In this document: piece after piece, positions 22,923 through 34,019 of the stretch
How positions within the stretch are numbered: position 1 is the first letter of the stretch
How the letters are laid out: every line of letters starts with the position of its first letter
DNA from: Eumeta japonica
Lineage: Eukaryota > Arthropoda > Insecta > Lepidoptera > Psychidae
DNA length: 64,000 nucleotides
NCBI GenBank assembly: GCA_005406025.1
Contig: BGZK01000086.1
Span: 248,001-312,000, forward strand
Reading direction: 5' to 3'
Program-made: the position numbers and the translations under genes
Notes under the pieces: model-generated
Seen by the model: only the letters and a program-made list of their open reading frames with translations
Told to the model about the DNA's origin: nothing
The model's database searches: none

Positions 22923-22991
22923 AATGCTTATCTATAACATGCAGTAGCATTCCACAAATAGCCATGCTATTGCATGTTGTAGACAAGCGTC
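22923..22991. repeat. Foldback with GACGCTTGTC arms
   Basis: The right arm (reverse complement GACGCTTGTCTACAACATGC...) and the left arm (AATGCTTATCTATAACATGC...) form a 28-bp inverted repeat in which all five differences are transitions, so an RNA would keep some G:U pairs. It shares its arm with the small element at 18030-18250 and 46031-46116. Confidence 0.65.
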
Positions 22992-22999
22992 TTTTAATG

Positions 23000-24280
23000 A
23001 ATTTCCACTAAGTAAAGGGCCTTAAGGCCAAAGGTTAAAGGCTATTTCTAAAACTGTTTATTTTAAGCAATTTAGTAAAAGTGATGTATAACAAAAACTG
23101 TGAATGTGAATAGTTAGGTATGTAAAAATTTTTCAAATAAAAACAAACGTAAGTGTTTAAGAAAAGTGAGAGCCTTAAAATGAAATTATGAATAAAGAAC
23201 AATATAGACTAGGAATAAAATGTAAATATATTATTACAGAGTAAGAAAAACAAAAACAACATTAAAAGTAAAATATTCCTTACCTAACATTATCTATATG
23301 GAAATAAAAGGAGAACATATTTACATTTCTCGCTTGTAAGTTAACAGAAATATAATAAGTTAGACATGCAAAATACAAGTAATGAAGGAGTCATAAGAAA
23401 AATGACAAAAGAAAATAAGAACGGAACATTAAGACAAAAATAAAATTGTAACAAAATAAGGAAAATGCAGCTAAAAAAAAGCAAGTTCGGAAAGTTATTA
23501 AGAACTAATTAAATTCATGGAAGCAGAAAGAAAAACTTTGAAATAGAAATGGTATATAAGGATTGTTACCACCACGCAACGAATGCGATAGTTTAAGAAA
23601 ACAAAAATAATATTTAGTATAAATTTTATAAGTACCTTCAGTTCTAGTAAGAAAACCGCATCATAACCCAATGTTGCAAGTGAGAGCGATTGGCCATTGC
23701 TGAACTTTTCAGTGGTAAATAACATCCAGTTAAAGTTATGTAGGTGCGTTTGTTGAGTTCGATAAGTGAACAGATTACCTCAGACAGTGAGAGAAAAACA
23801 AAAAAATTAAAACGATGTTTTTAACGTGTACATAAAAATATATTAAAAAGAATGAAACAAACATGATTCTGATAATGACAGTGTAAAAGCCGAATCCAAC
23901 ATGTGTAAAGGGGCTGACGAGCATTTGCGAGCATTGACGAGCATGGGTTTTATCCAAAGCAACAGATCTAACAATGCTTTATGGAATCTATTATATATAT
24001 AAAATTAATCGTTTTGAATATTAAATACTGACATTGACTCGTTTACTATCTGACCGGGGCGAAGCCTAAAAGGAGAGTTATTTGTTTGACCCTTACGTAT
24101 GTATGCATGTCCGTTTCCCCTAATCATTAAACTTATAAATCGATTTCGATAAGTTATACATCGTTAGATTTGTCTTGGTGGGGCAAGTGTTACTGCATAT
24201 ATCAAAGTTACGAAAAATAACGATTATTTTGCAAAACATTAAGCATCTTGAAAAAAAAACCTTTATTATCGTATATTAAG
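23000..24280. other. AT/A-rich stretch, nothing recognised
   Basis: Very A-rich on the plus strand (23200-23500), no gene. The minus-strand frames at 23498-23725 and 23775-23957 are hydrophobic by composition only. At 23985-24160 there is generic repeat text (CCGGGGCGAAGCC near 24054). Confidence 0.45.
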
Positions 24281-24284
24281 AGGC

Positions 24285-24450
24285 AAACGAGGGTGCAAGC
24301 CGTCAGAGTAGATGATCATCGACGCCGATGGCCAGTCGCAACTGAAAAAGTGTCACTAATAGGTTTTCGGCTTGTTAGGAAGGAATATGACACCTGATAG
24401 AGGGGCAAGAGGGCTACCGGAAGAAGCAACGCATTGGGCTGGTATCGATT
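24285..24450 (+). mobile_element. SINE-like fragment, Lepidoptera-type (Metulj-like)
   Basis: GAGGCAAACGAGGGTGCAAG, GATGATCATCGACGCCGATG and GTGTCACTAATAGGTTTTCG follow the widely dispersed lepidopteran pattern 'GGCAAACGAG...GATCACCGCCGCCCATGG...CAGGTGCGTTGCCGGC...'. Family name from memory, unverified. Related pieces lie at 24930-25245, 48905-49020 and 55980-56290. Confidence 0.5.
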
Positions 24451-24616
24451 TCAAAAATAATTAATTATTTAAATAATTTTTTAACGGCGGTGAGTATATT
24501 ATTTTTATAAAATTTATTTTTCAATAGTAGTAGTAGTGTGAGTGCTATATCTATCAAAGATAGTTGTAGTAATAGTGATTTTAAATAATCGTGTAACTAG
24601 ATGTTTTGACTACAAT

Positions 24617-24765
24617 AGAAAAAGGTTTGCTGTAGCCTTTAGGACAACTGGAAAAGGTGAATAAAAGTAGACTAACAAAATAAAACTATAGAGCGAATGT
24701 GTATGACGGAGGGACCGGCATAGATTACACTGAAAATCTTATGCAGACCAGATTGGTGGCATCTA
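24617..24765 (+). pseudogene. RTE-type LINE scrap
   Basis: The plus strand reads EKVNKSRLTK, YRANVYDGG and ENLMQTRLVA, matching the MNESKLTKLIYRANMCDG part of the RTE copy at 420-520. Under 150 bp, no tail; a degraded scrap lying between two SINE-like fragments. Confidence 0.65.
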
Positions 24766-24929
24766 TATACATAAAAGGTGATTTGTGTATGCATGTTCCT
24801 TATAGGACTCTAAAACGTCTGTATTGATGTTAATGTAATTTTCAGGAAGTCTTCAGATTACCCCAGCGGGTGATCCTGTAAAGTTTGGTAGGGATTGCAG
24901 TATCTTACTTTTTCCTTTATATAGCATTA

Positions 24930-25245
24930 TCGAAGGGCAAACGAGTATATTCGGTCACCCAGACGAGTCATCAGTGCGTTGCCAACCTCTTAGGTAAGAA
25001 TTCGCAATAGGGTATCTGATGAAGGAAGAAGTGAGCTAATGGAGAGCGGAGCAGCTGGGGGTTGTGGGGTGATGAAAGGGGAATGGGCCACCGCAACTCT
25101 CACTCACTTGACGAAATACAATAACAGAAACTGTTATTTCACGCCTGTATTCCGTTAGAATGTGATATTGTACTAGTTAAGCCGGTCCATTTGCGTGCTG
25201 CAATCGAGTTAACCATAGCATAACTCTACCACAATATTATTGTCA
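24930..25245 (+). mobile_element. SINE-like fragment, longer copy (Metulj-like)
   Basis: Contains GGGCAAACGAGTATATTCGG, CATCAGTGCGTTGCCAACCT, ACGAAATACAATAACAGAAA and a 3' part TGCGTGCTGCAATCGAGTTA ... GCATAACTCTACC. The copy at 55980-56290 has the same order. Noncoding. Confidence 0.55.
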
Positions 25246-25469
25246 TATTTTTCCTAAAAATTACGATATTTTCTTTTTTGTACAAAGCAAGGCAAGTTAT
25301 TTATGGATCTTTGCTAAAACTTCGACACATGACCGCTCCCATCCATCCGCCAGAAATAATCTAAGTAATATAGATGATACTGCTACCCGTGCAAAGAAAG
25401 GGTAGGTCGTTAGTATTAAACAAGGGCCAAACTTTATGTACTCGAAACCGAAGCGTTTATATGAAAACG

Positions 25470-25570
25470 AGTTATAGATGTCAGTGAAGCCAGAGAGATT
25501 TGTAAAGATCATACCATAAGGAAGTCAGTAATCTCTGCCTGCCCTTCTGTGAAATAGACGTGAGTTTTTA
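25470..25570 (+). pseudogene. RTE-type LINE 3' terminus
   Basis: Reads DVSEAREICKDHTIRKSVIS then ACPSVK and a stop, matching the last residues of the 1-690 copy (DVSEARGIYKNRTIWKSIVS, AYPSGK). An extreme 3' stub of the LINE. 25570-26150 holds nothing recognisable. Confidence 0.7.
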
Positions 25571-26149
25571 ATAAAAATAATAAGAAACAAACTATACTAG
25601 AAAAGAAATATTTTTGAATATAAGTCAATTAAAAAAAAATGTTCAATAACAAAATCGTATTTTTTTCAAATCAAATGTAAAACATGTTTCTTTCATACGT
25701 AATGGAATTACACTTGAAACACCTCATTATTGTATTATGTTGGCATTAACACTATCATGCACTCCAAATACGCATTCACCCTGAGAAGAATGGGCAAGAA
25801 ACTCAATTAATTAATAGAACTAGTACAAAATTTACATGAAACAACCTGATACCCAAGCAGTTTAACCCCAGCATTCTTTTTCGTTGACATTTTCAGATAT
25901 GACATAATAGCCCTTAGCAAATCAATTGTTTTTATGAAAGTTTTAAATTCATGAAAGAGAAATTTTTGAAGTGCAATTGTGATCTTATTATAAAAACGCA
26001 TATGCCCCTAAAATGATTTGCTAACTTTGCTGAGTCTGGTTCTATGAGCAGCAAGGTCATTCTTTTTCCTTCTCAAGGTTCAGTGTTAATATTTTGGATG
26101 TCGCTCATTTTTTTTTTGGGGACCATCTTATATTTCTCTTGACATGTAT

Positions 26150-26340
26150 CAGGCCCGGCCGTCGACCGTTCTAGGACTGACCAGCGCGTCCGGGACCGAA
26201 AGCCGCCGTCTCGCGATACAGCGAATTTACGGCCAGTAAGCGGCCAAAGCTTAATAAAAACCGCGCCGCACTATCGTCCGCGGCGTGCGCACGCCGCTTC
26301 GTCGTCCCGTAATCACGAGATGACGTCTAGGGAGAAAAAA
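26150..26340. other. GC/CpG-rich islet
   Basis: Abrupt CpG-rich patch (GGCCCGGCCGTCGACCG; CGTCCGCGGCGTGCGCACGC) in AT-rich DNA, with the palindromic GCGTGCGCACGC. No convincing frame. Possible promoter or conserved element. Confidence 0.3.
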
Positions 26341-26456
26341 TGCTCACACTTCGTCTGGGAAACCCTCAACATTATTAATTGTATAACGACTTTATATTGT
26401 TTTTACGTATTGTATATGTGTATAATTTGTTATAGTTTTCTCTAAGGTTCATTTAT

Positions 26457-26483
26457 TATATATATATATATATATATATATAT
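26457..26483. repeat. (TA)n microsatellite
   Basis: About 27 bp of uninterrupted TA dinucleotides. Confidence 0.95.
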
Positions 26484-26757
26484 CATTTATCATTAAGGAT
26501 TTCCGACAAGAAATACACTCATGAGTCATAAAACAAGGATTCGTGTCTATTGCAATGTACTTCCTTAATTGCAGGAAACCACAACATGCAATAATAAAAT
26601 GAGCAACATCAAAAAGTTATTATTAATAATTAGGGACTTATTACTAATTTTAGTAGCCTATTAAACACTCACTGAAGCCCTACTTATTCTATGATAAAAT
26701 AATATATTAAAATGTATTTCCGATTTCTAAGACGAACATTTAGCTTAATTTAAACAA

Positions 26758-28175
26758 CTAGTACGAGTACATGTGATCAGTAGCACAGCACTTAAGGAGC
26801 TCTGACTCAAGTTTACGCAGTGTGATACGCACATCTAGTTCAAGATCGTTCTGTCTCGACAATATGTTGAATTGACGGCACAATCTATTTGAACTAGCAT
26901 AAAAACCAAGATTGGTCTGAAAACGCGGAACATTAAATAACATGAGTTAGTTCGGTCTAGATACACTTTTAGAAATATTAATATGAAGTTTGGAACATAG
27001 TTCAGCACTGTCAATAATTCCATTAAAAATAATTACCTTAAAAAGAAAGACTAAATCTAGGAATTTTCTACGTTTGACTAGTAATGATAAATTATAATAC
27101 AGCAACTTTTTTTCGTAAGAAGGCAAACGCTTACCTAATAGTTCATTGTACGAAATATTATATAAAAACCGTCTTTGGACACCTAATCTTTTAACATGTA
27201 TATCGTAACGAGGATTCCAACCTTTACTACAAAATTCAGACTGTGGGTGAACTAAATAATTTAAGAAAATAATTTTGGGAGCAGACTTTCTAAAATTCTT
27301 ACAATTCCGTGTTATGAAACCCAATATTTTAAAATATTTTAAAACTTTTGCAAACTGTAGTAATTATGTTTATTGAATTTTAAGTGAGTGTCAACTATAA
27401 CTCCTAAGTCACGAATCTGTTAGAAATGTTGCACATCCGTACCATTAATGTCATACTTATTTGGCCAAGCATTGTTATTCCTACAGAATTATATAACATA
27501 ACATTTACGATTCAATATCATATCATTATCATTGTACCAAAGTGACAGTCTATTTGTATCTTCTTAAAGAAGTCCTACATCGCTGGGTCTGTAGACTGGT
27601 CGTAAAATTTTTAAATCGTCAGCAAATAAATAAAAACAAAGTTTCTAAAACTGTCTAGTACACTTTTAATATAAAAATTGAAAAGAATAGAACCCAAAAG
27701 AGAGCCTTGCAGCACACCTAAGCTAATTAGCCAAGTACTAGAAGAATATCCATTAGTGACTACTCTAGAGCGTCTAATGTTGAGGTAAGAAGTATACTAT
27801 TTTAAAAGAGAACCACAAATACCAAGAACGGAGAGCTTATATATTAAAATTTTGTGGTTAATGCGGTCGAACACTTTTGAAAAATATGTATTTATAACAT
27901 CTAAAGGTATCAGCTTGTTCTGTAAGGTGAGTTAGATAAGAAACCAAGTTAGTTGCTATTGATCTCAATTTCATAAAAATGTATTCTTGGGGAATCATTT
28001 TACTTTTTATATGCCAAATTAACTGTTGGCAAACTAACTTTTCGAAAACTTCAGCAAAAGTATTCAGAATAGAGACTGTCCTCTAATTGAAATCTAAATT
28101 TTTTGCACCGGATTTATGAATCGGTGCGATAGCTTCTTTCCAGGTAGATTTTAAATTGATTTAGGGGCCTTTTTC
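26758..28175 (-). pseudogene. CR1/Jockey-type LINE, reverse transcriptase and C-terminus, degraded
   Basis: Read right to left. About 28170-28080: TWKEAIAPIHKSGAKNLDFN. Then FAEVFEKLVCQQLIWHIKSK, IATNLVSYLTHLTEQAD and a VTNGYSSSTWLISLG-like segment. 27626-27606 encodes FADDLKI, the version of the RT catalytic Y/F-A-D-D box, with both aspartates kept. Further on come RNDLGV-like and VDTHLKFNKHN, then 27324-26947 with YDIHVKRLGVQRRFLYNISY, LPSYEKKLLYYNLS and KRRKFLDLVFLFKVIIFNG. 26943-26758 carries VPRFQTNLGFYASSNRLCRQ and the stop. Such elements copy themselves by target-primed reverse transcription. Frameshifts and stops throughout show an inactive 5'-truncated copy; no tail was identified. 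Confidence 0.85.
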
Positions 28176-28244
28176 ATTTGCGATATCTCAGTGGTAATTC
28201 TAAAAGTTGTTTGGTGATAACTTGTCTCTCTTTTCGGTTTTATT

Positions 28245-28450
28245 GTTTGATTGATGTACATATCACCTACTTAGAGGGCGTAACGGTCGTCGACCCTTTA
28301 TACTGTTTACGACATGATCTCAAGAGTCAGTACATATACAAAGTTCGCATTTGAACCTTAATTTGATTAATTAACCATTTGAAAACGCATATCCTTCTAT
28401 CGGACGGTCTTTAAGCTATACTCACGCAAAATTGATAAAGCTTATCTCGG
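28245..28450. repeat. Dispersed repeat family D, copy 1
   Basis: TTGATTGATGTACATATCAC, CTACTTAGAGGGCGTAACGG and ACTCACGCAAAATTGATAAA align in order with 30291-30480. Noncoding, family unknown. 28450-28735 holds nothing recognised. Confidence 0.6.
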
Positions 28451-28738
28451 ATTCACAATCATCACTGGTATATAATCTGAAATTGTGCCATTTGTTATAA
28501 ATTTATTGTAAATCCAACTCTTTGTAATACTATAAGCGAATGACAAAAACTGATCAAATCGTTGTCAACCTTGAAATTTTGAGGGAATAAAACTGGAACG
28601 CGAGGTGTTTCGGGGAGAACAAATGGCCTCAGTACAGCTAAACGGCATTCGAGCCGTCTTATGATAAGTTTCTTTATTACGTTTGTTTATTCGAACGAGA
28701 AAAAACACCATTTCATCTTATTTATTAGGTTTCTTTTT

Positions 28739-29230
28739 GACGTGACAACGTCTTATAAATTGATTTGCCGGGTGACACTTCAAGAAACTGCGTTACGCTC
28801 CGCTCACGTTATGCGCTCACAATGAGAGCGAGTGAGAGGCACGCGTCCCTTCCACTCGGGCATGGTTAGCCCGACTAAGAGCGAGAGAGACAGACATAAA
28901 AAGTGAAAGGCACGCGTCCCTTCCACTCGAGCACAGTTAGCCCGCCTAAGAGCGAAATGTATTGCAAGTTATTGTATATATATTTGTATATAATACGTAT
29001 GTATGTGTAAAGGTAAAATAAAATTTTGTTAATATGAAATTCAGTGCGAGATTCTTTGTATAAATTAATGTTTTAAATATAATTCTTTGTATAAATAAAT
29101 GTTTTAAATTGTTACTATTATTTCATCCTTCTTCCTACTATACGAATGAATATTCACATTAAAATGATTTTACCACTCAAAGTCGTTGTCACGTAAAACT
29201 TTCGCCCGTATACCGACTTTACAGGCAACC
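28739..29230. mobile_element. Non-autonomous DNA element, copy 2 (GACGTGACAACG family)
   Basis: Nearly identical to 8009-8522 over its whole length. The chief difference is an indel after the second GGCACGCGTCCCTTCCACTC, where this copy reads on into AGTTAGCCCGCCTAAGAGCG. Same orientation as copy 1. No ORF. Confidence 0.8.
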
Positions 29231-29584
29231 AATTTTACATTGTACCTCTGATATTGTCGTATTGATTACGAATTACTGTAAAAAACCAAATTTAAAGTTA
29301 GTGCGTGTTTTGCATGTTATCGTAAGCAAATTATTGCTGTAACGTATGCCACGTAATTGTTTTAAAAATGTAAGCTTGGTGCTCAACATTTACAGCTTTT
29401 TAACTGACCAAAATCGGTTTTGAAGTCCTTGTGTCTGCCCAATGGCTAAAAGCATTGAATAATAAGAAACCATATTCGATCGTGACCGTATGCGAATCAA
29501 CCAATAAGTTGATTGATACAACAATCATTGACATATTTAAAACCTAAGTTAAAACGAACAATTCGCTTTGTGCCGCAAATAGCT

Positions 29585-29690
29585 CTGTAAGCCTTCGGCT
29601 CGGCTGTGCTCGTCCTATGGATGACGACGGCCGTCGGCAGCCCTCACACTGCGCCGGGCCCGTACGGGCGGCTTAAGGGGCAAACATCTA
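29585..29690. other. GC-rich islet
   Basis: CpG-rich patch with the self-complementary GGGCCCGTACGGGC at about 29658. No supported frame. 29230-29580 and 29690-30030 are AT-rich without features. Confidence 0.25.
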
Positions 29691-30029
29691 AATTTGAAAT
29701 TAAAAGATTGTTGGAGGGTATAATATGTCTAAGTACACACAAGTGACGCATTCTTCTAGTTTTCTATTTGGAAATTCTTCATTGTACAGTCACGTAAAAA
29801 CGTAAAAGCGTCAGATGAAAATCATCAGAGTTTTTGGACGTCGTGGGATTGTATCGTTTTAGACGTACAACAATCAGATACGTAATTAATTAATTACAAA
29901 AATATGTAGATGATACAACTGTATTAATAATAGGTACAAAATTATTTTACGTATTGTAAAAAAAAAAACCAAAGAGAAGTCTCATATATGAATCCCTTTT
30001 TCTTTTTAAGTTTGATTCCAGCGAATCCT

Positions 30030-30185
30030 CATGAAATGCGTCCCAACGATTGCGTGCCGCGGTCGGGGCGGGCGCTGCAGCATACGCCCTTCGCGCGGCG
30101 CCCTACCTGGCGTAGGCCGTCCACGCCGGGGCCCTTTCATGCTCGTTCAAATAACGGGATGTATCGTCGCGAACTCAAATGATTA
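30030..30185. other. GC-rich islet with overlapping open frames
   Basis: Two overlapping plus-strand frames (29988-30182 and 30031-30228) are open simply because the patch is GC-rich. Neither shows a known family. Possible promoter, exon or conserved element. Confidence 0.25.
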
Positions 30186-30290
30186 TCACTTACGATATAC
30201 GATATTTCAAACAGTTATAAAAATATAGCGTAAAATTTTGTAGGTGTAAAATAAAAAATATCAGTTTTTTTTTTAATGCAGATTTATCTA

Positions 30291-30480
30291 ACTGCTTGAT
30301 TGATTTACACATCACCTACTTAGAGAGTATAACGGCCATCAATCTTTGATACTGTTTGCGTAGTGATTTTAACAATTATTACACATGTAAAGTTAGCGTT
30401 TGAACTAAAAAAGACCCTCGTGCCCTTTCATCGGGCGGTTTTCACGCTGCTCACGCAAAAGTTATAACTCTGGCTGTACT
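30291..30480. repeat. Dispersed repeat family D, copy 2
   Basis: TTGATTGATTTACACATCAC, CTACTTAGAGAGTATAACGG and GCTCACGCAAAAGTTATAAC correspond in order to 28245-28450. 30480-30730 is AT-rich with no gene. Confidence 0.6.
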
Positions 30481-30734
30481 TTGAAATTGTTTCAACTTAC
30501 CTAAAATACCCTTTAACCACTGCGGGGAAAACGAAAGCTAACGTGTGATCGGGTGGAAACAGTTTTATAATTCTGAATTGCCTCAACTTTTTTTGTACTT
30601 CCAAAAACATATAACGTACGTAGATATGAAAGATTAAAAAACCTACTTATTATAATTTTTCGAAAGCCTCACAAATTTTTTATAAGGGGACTAAAATTTT
30701 AAAAACTGTCTTGTTTTATTCTGATACACTCTAT

Positions 30735-31010
30735 ATAATAATAATAATAATATCTTCGGACATATATACACAGCACCGTCTGGTCCTAAAATAAGCAACT
30801 AGGCTTGTACTATGGGTACCAGACAGTTGATATACTTACACACATACTTTTTTTTTTGTAAATATATACGTATAATACATAGAAACACCCAGACTCAAGA
30901 CAAACATTAATTTTTAATCAAATAAATAAATGTTTGTCTTGTGCGGGAATCGAACCCACGACCCCAGCGCAACAGGTAGGGTTACTACCACTGCGCCAAT
31001 CAGGCAGTCG
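30735..31010 (-). mobile_element. tRNA-derived SINE with (ATT)n tail
   Basis: On the minus strand from 31010: GCCTGATTGGCGCAGTGGTA contains a box A-like TGGCGCAGTGG, and GTGGGTTCGATTCCCGCAC contains a perfect box B (GGTTCGATTCC), the internal pol III promoter of a tRNA-like head. A roughly 200-bp unrelated body follows (CAGACTC..., GTCTGGTACCCATAGTACAAGC in the minus sense) and the element ends in (ATT)n at 30735-30751. The tail type suggests it borrows the machinery of an RTE-like LINE. It is not a real tRNA gene, because the acceptor stem does not close. Confidence 0.8.
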
Positions 31011-31690
31011 ATATCACTCATAATCACTTTTTGTCAAATATATTAAATTTATAGATGCAGCGGTACTGACATCTTATTATATATATCGTATTGATTGAAC
31101 GCATTAGCGGTTTACATTCATTTATATCTGTAGTAATGTGTTTATCCAGACTTTCCCTCAATCGCAGACTGGTGCGACTGCTACTCATTTACGCAGCCCA
31201 ATGCGGCTTGGCGGAGGGATTTATGTCAGCTAAGAAACGGAACTCGGTGTCAAACAATCTCAAACCGCTCTAAGGTTTTTAACGGTAAGCTTATCGACTG
31301 ACAACAGGCCAGCTAGGTCAACTATATAATGTATATTTCAAAACGTAACAGTATTAAAGACAGGTGCTAACGAGTTGCGTTGAACTCGGTAATCACTGCC
31401 TGCCCACTCAGCTACTCAGAGTTCAGCCAGCTAAGAGTTCAATTCAATATAACTATATCTTCACAGCGACAAAAAAATACGTGGTAATAATTTTGTTTGC
31501 ATTTTTGCAAACGCCTATATTTACAGGCGACCCCTGTCCTCGATTCGTGCGACCACAGGCCTTTATCTTGGCCCCGTCGAGGTCGCTGAATGACCCCTAA
31601 TTGCTATCAACTTTTATATGCGGCAATGGAGCCCATTTCCTGGCGGCAATGATGCAGTTTTTTCACCGAATTCTTTATTTTATTTTAGAT

Positions 31691-31693
<3 letters not shown>

Positions 31694-31733
<40 letters not shown>
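31694..31733. repeat. (TA)n microsatellite
   Basis: About 40 bp of TA dinucleotides. The flanking 31020-31690 has small open frames but no recognised gene. Confidence 0.95.
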
Positions 31734-31735
<2 letters not shown>

Positions 31736-31985
31736 TTTTATGGCAATGAGCAAAACAAACATAATACTATGTAGAATTGAGTACGTGTATATGAAATCGC
31801 TGGTATTTTAACAAAAAATATAGTATTATTTCATATTTATGATTTTATAAATTCACAACAAAAGTAGCTTTGATAAGATTTAGTCTGTTCTCTTTACCGC
31901 CATATTTATAGTTGCATTAAAATATGTCTCCCATTACGATTTCGCCATTATTTTCATCATTCTCACACGCGTATTGATTTCGCAG

Positions 31986-32140
31986 ATGGCGCGTCGGTGC
32001 CCAAAAATATATCGACGAAAGGACTTTCAATTGATAACAAGCAGGGAACAAGGGCAGCGGATTTTCCTCGGGAATTTATCACTCAAAACCCTAAGGATGG
32101 AAGCGCTTCCGTAGATGCATCCGGAAGTCTGATACATTTT
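31986..32140 (+). other. Candidate exon-like open segment
   Basis: A pyrimidine-rich stretch ends in TTGATTTCGCAG at about 31975-31986, a reasonable splice acceptor. It is followed by a frame reading DGASVPKNISTKGLSIDNKQ and then AADFPREFITQNPKDGSASV, with balanced composition. There is no clear donor and no family I know. It may be a conserved noncoding segment instead. Confidence 0.2.
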
Positions 32141-32618
32141 TTTTTATTTAAATCGCGAAAAATTCTTCTATGTACGTAGAAGAAGTTTATTAATTATTCT
32201 ATATATATACCGTTTATTAGCAGGTTTCGAGGCGATGATTAAATGACGTTATTTATTGAATTTCTGAAATATTGAGCTAATTTTGATTGCAAGTCATACT
32301 GTACACCACTATTATTACGACTTAAAAAAAATCTAATTGAGTGATACAAAACGGACTAAGTGGGTCGCACACCTAAACTTGTATACAATACAATGTACAA
32401 AAATAACTTGACGGGTCGTCAATATAGCTTATAAATTTACTGCTAAAGTGAGTTGGATAATTAATACATTTAAGTTTTCTTTTTCTTCAAGAAGCGTTAA
32501 ACCTGAAATTTCGTTTAATTTTTCATGTAATCTGTGTTAGACTTTGATGTTCGCGATGTAAATGTAAGTTGTAATACTGAAAAAAAAATGAAAAAATATA
32601 TATTGAAATATGTCTTAA

Positions 32619-33228
32619 GGGAGCGTCCATCAATTACGTGAGACGCTTAGGGGCGAGGGGGAGTCTCGCCAAATGTCACGTGATTTTTTTCCACAAGAAA
32701 TGGTGCAAAATTCGGTTGTGACTAGATATGTGGCTAAATCTCATACAACAATATTCATCGAGCTACTGAGTTTCGGTGTGCATGCTACGACGGTTTATAG
32801 TGGCTAAATCAGTTAGGCTGAAAGAGGAGATGATTTTTATGATTTTTTAATGAAAGTCACTAGGATATGTCGGTTTCCGTAAGTGTCACTCTTGATACCA
32901 CACACGAGTCCCCGTGGGCTAAATCAGAGTTCTTTTCAAAATTTTAGTGGGTCCTATTCAAATATTATATTGTTCAATTTTCTCATTGTGATTATAGACT
33001 ACATATTTGATACCATTAAATACTAGTCTTTAATAGTATAATTATAAAAAATATTTTTTTTTAAATAAATCCAACTCAATCCAATATATATTTATAGTAA
33101 AAATACCCATTTTGAAAAATCTTACGTGAGATTAGGAAGGGAGGAGGCTCAAACCAGATCTCACCACATTTCACCGATTTGGATAAAAAATCGTCAAAAT
33201 AACCTCACGTAATTAATGAGTGGCCCCC
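32619..33228. mobile_element. Non-autonomous TIR DNA transposon, about 610 bp
   Basis: The left end GGGAGCGTCCATCAATTACG and the right end (reverse complement GGGGGCCACTCATTAATTAC) are terminal inverted repeats sharing CAT.AATTACGTGAG over about 25 bp. Subterminal parts mirror each other too: AGGGGCGAGGGGGAGTCTCG on the left against AAGGGAGGAGGCTCAAACCA (minus-sense mirror) on the right. Inside, GTGGCTAAATC-type text repeats. No transposase frame. Target duplication unclear. Confidence 0.7.
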
Positions 33229-33330
33229 AAATTATCAAAAACTCAACTATTCTCCGCAGGCTTCGATCAAAACTTCTGTGACCAAAAATAAATTTTAAGA
33301 GATTTAAATAATTTTTTTAACTATGTCGAA

Positions 33331-33562
33331 TTACAAGTCGAAAGCAACAGTATAGCCATCAGGAGCATAGCCCTGGCAAGTATAACGACTGACATAAGGG
33401 CAGTCGTACACACAGACAGGCACAAACCGGAAATGTCTCCGTTTTCGGCCTTTTAGACACATACGTCTACAAACACTGACGATACCTTTCAGGTGACCAA
33501 CATACGATACATTCATCTCTATTAAGGTTAGCATTGTACATGCATAGCGAGACAATAAACGC
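33331..33562 (-). CDS. Candidate exon of a cysteine-rich protein
   Basis: On the minus strand a strong splice acceptor (CCTTTCGTTTTTCTCAG, ending at 33563) is followed by an open frame from 33562: SRYACTMLTLIEMNVS, GIVSVCRRMCLKGRKRRHFR and FVPVCVYDCPYVSRYTCQGY, ending APDGYTVAFDL and the stop TAA at 33331-33333. It has six cysteines in about 75 residues, with a CRRMC and a PVCxxxC arrangement that recalls small disulfide-rich secreted proteins (Kazal- or defensin-like). The spacing fits neither cleanly, so I assign no family. GTAATT overlaps the stop and could be a donor. No signal peptide exon was found. Could be a chance frame next to a chance acceptor. Confidence 0.3.
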
Positions 33563-34019
33563 CTGAGAAAAACGAAAGGTTATTACATTATTATGTGTAT
33601 TCCCGAGATAGGTCACAGAAGATAAAGTGAGATCGTAGACTTACCGAGCTTATTTCGAAAGTTTCAAGAACCAGACTGTCGATGGTACGTACGGATTTTG
33701 AACCTTTTTTATTGTAAAGCCATAGAGAAAATGTTAATCATTCAAAAGTCTGTCTCTATGAATATTTGTGCGCGCGTCACGGAAATTTGCTTAACAGAAT
33801 CCAAAAGAAACTTCTGTTTTTTTTCAATTTTCAGTAACAAAGGGTTATATTTTCGAATTTACGAAATATTTTAATTAAGAAACCACGAAATAAAAAAATT
33901 ACCAATAACAAGATAGAATACTTGACATTTATGTTCCGTTTTTACATTTGCACATCGACAAAACTATCGGAGCCGTGACGTAGGGCTAGTATCGCATGCG
34001 GAGTTGAAGGTGCTGCAAA

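Noticed and set aside
30940..31010. Possible tRNA gene on the minus strand (box A and box B present)
   Set aside because: The acceptor stem does not close and an (ATT)n-tailed body is attached, so it is a SINE head.
26457..31733. TA-repeat tracts as possible origin or matrix attachment sites
   Set aside because: Simple dinucleotide microsatellites; nothing else supports such a role.
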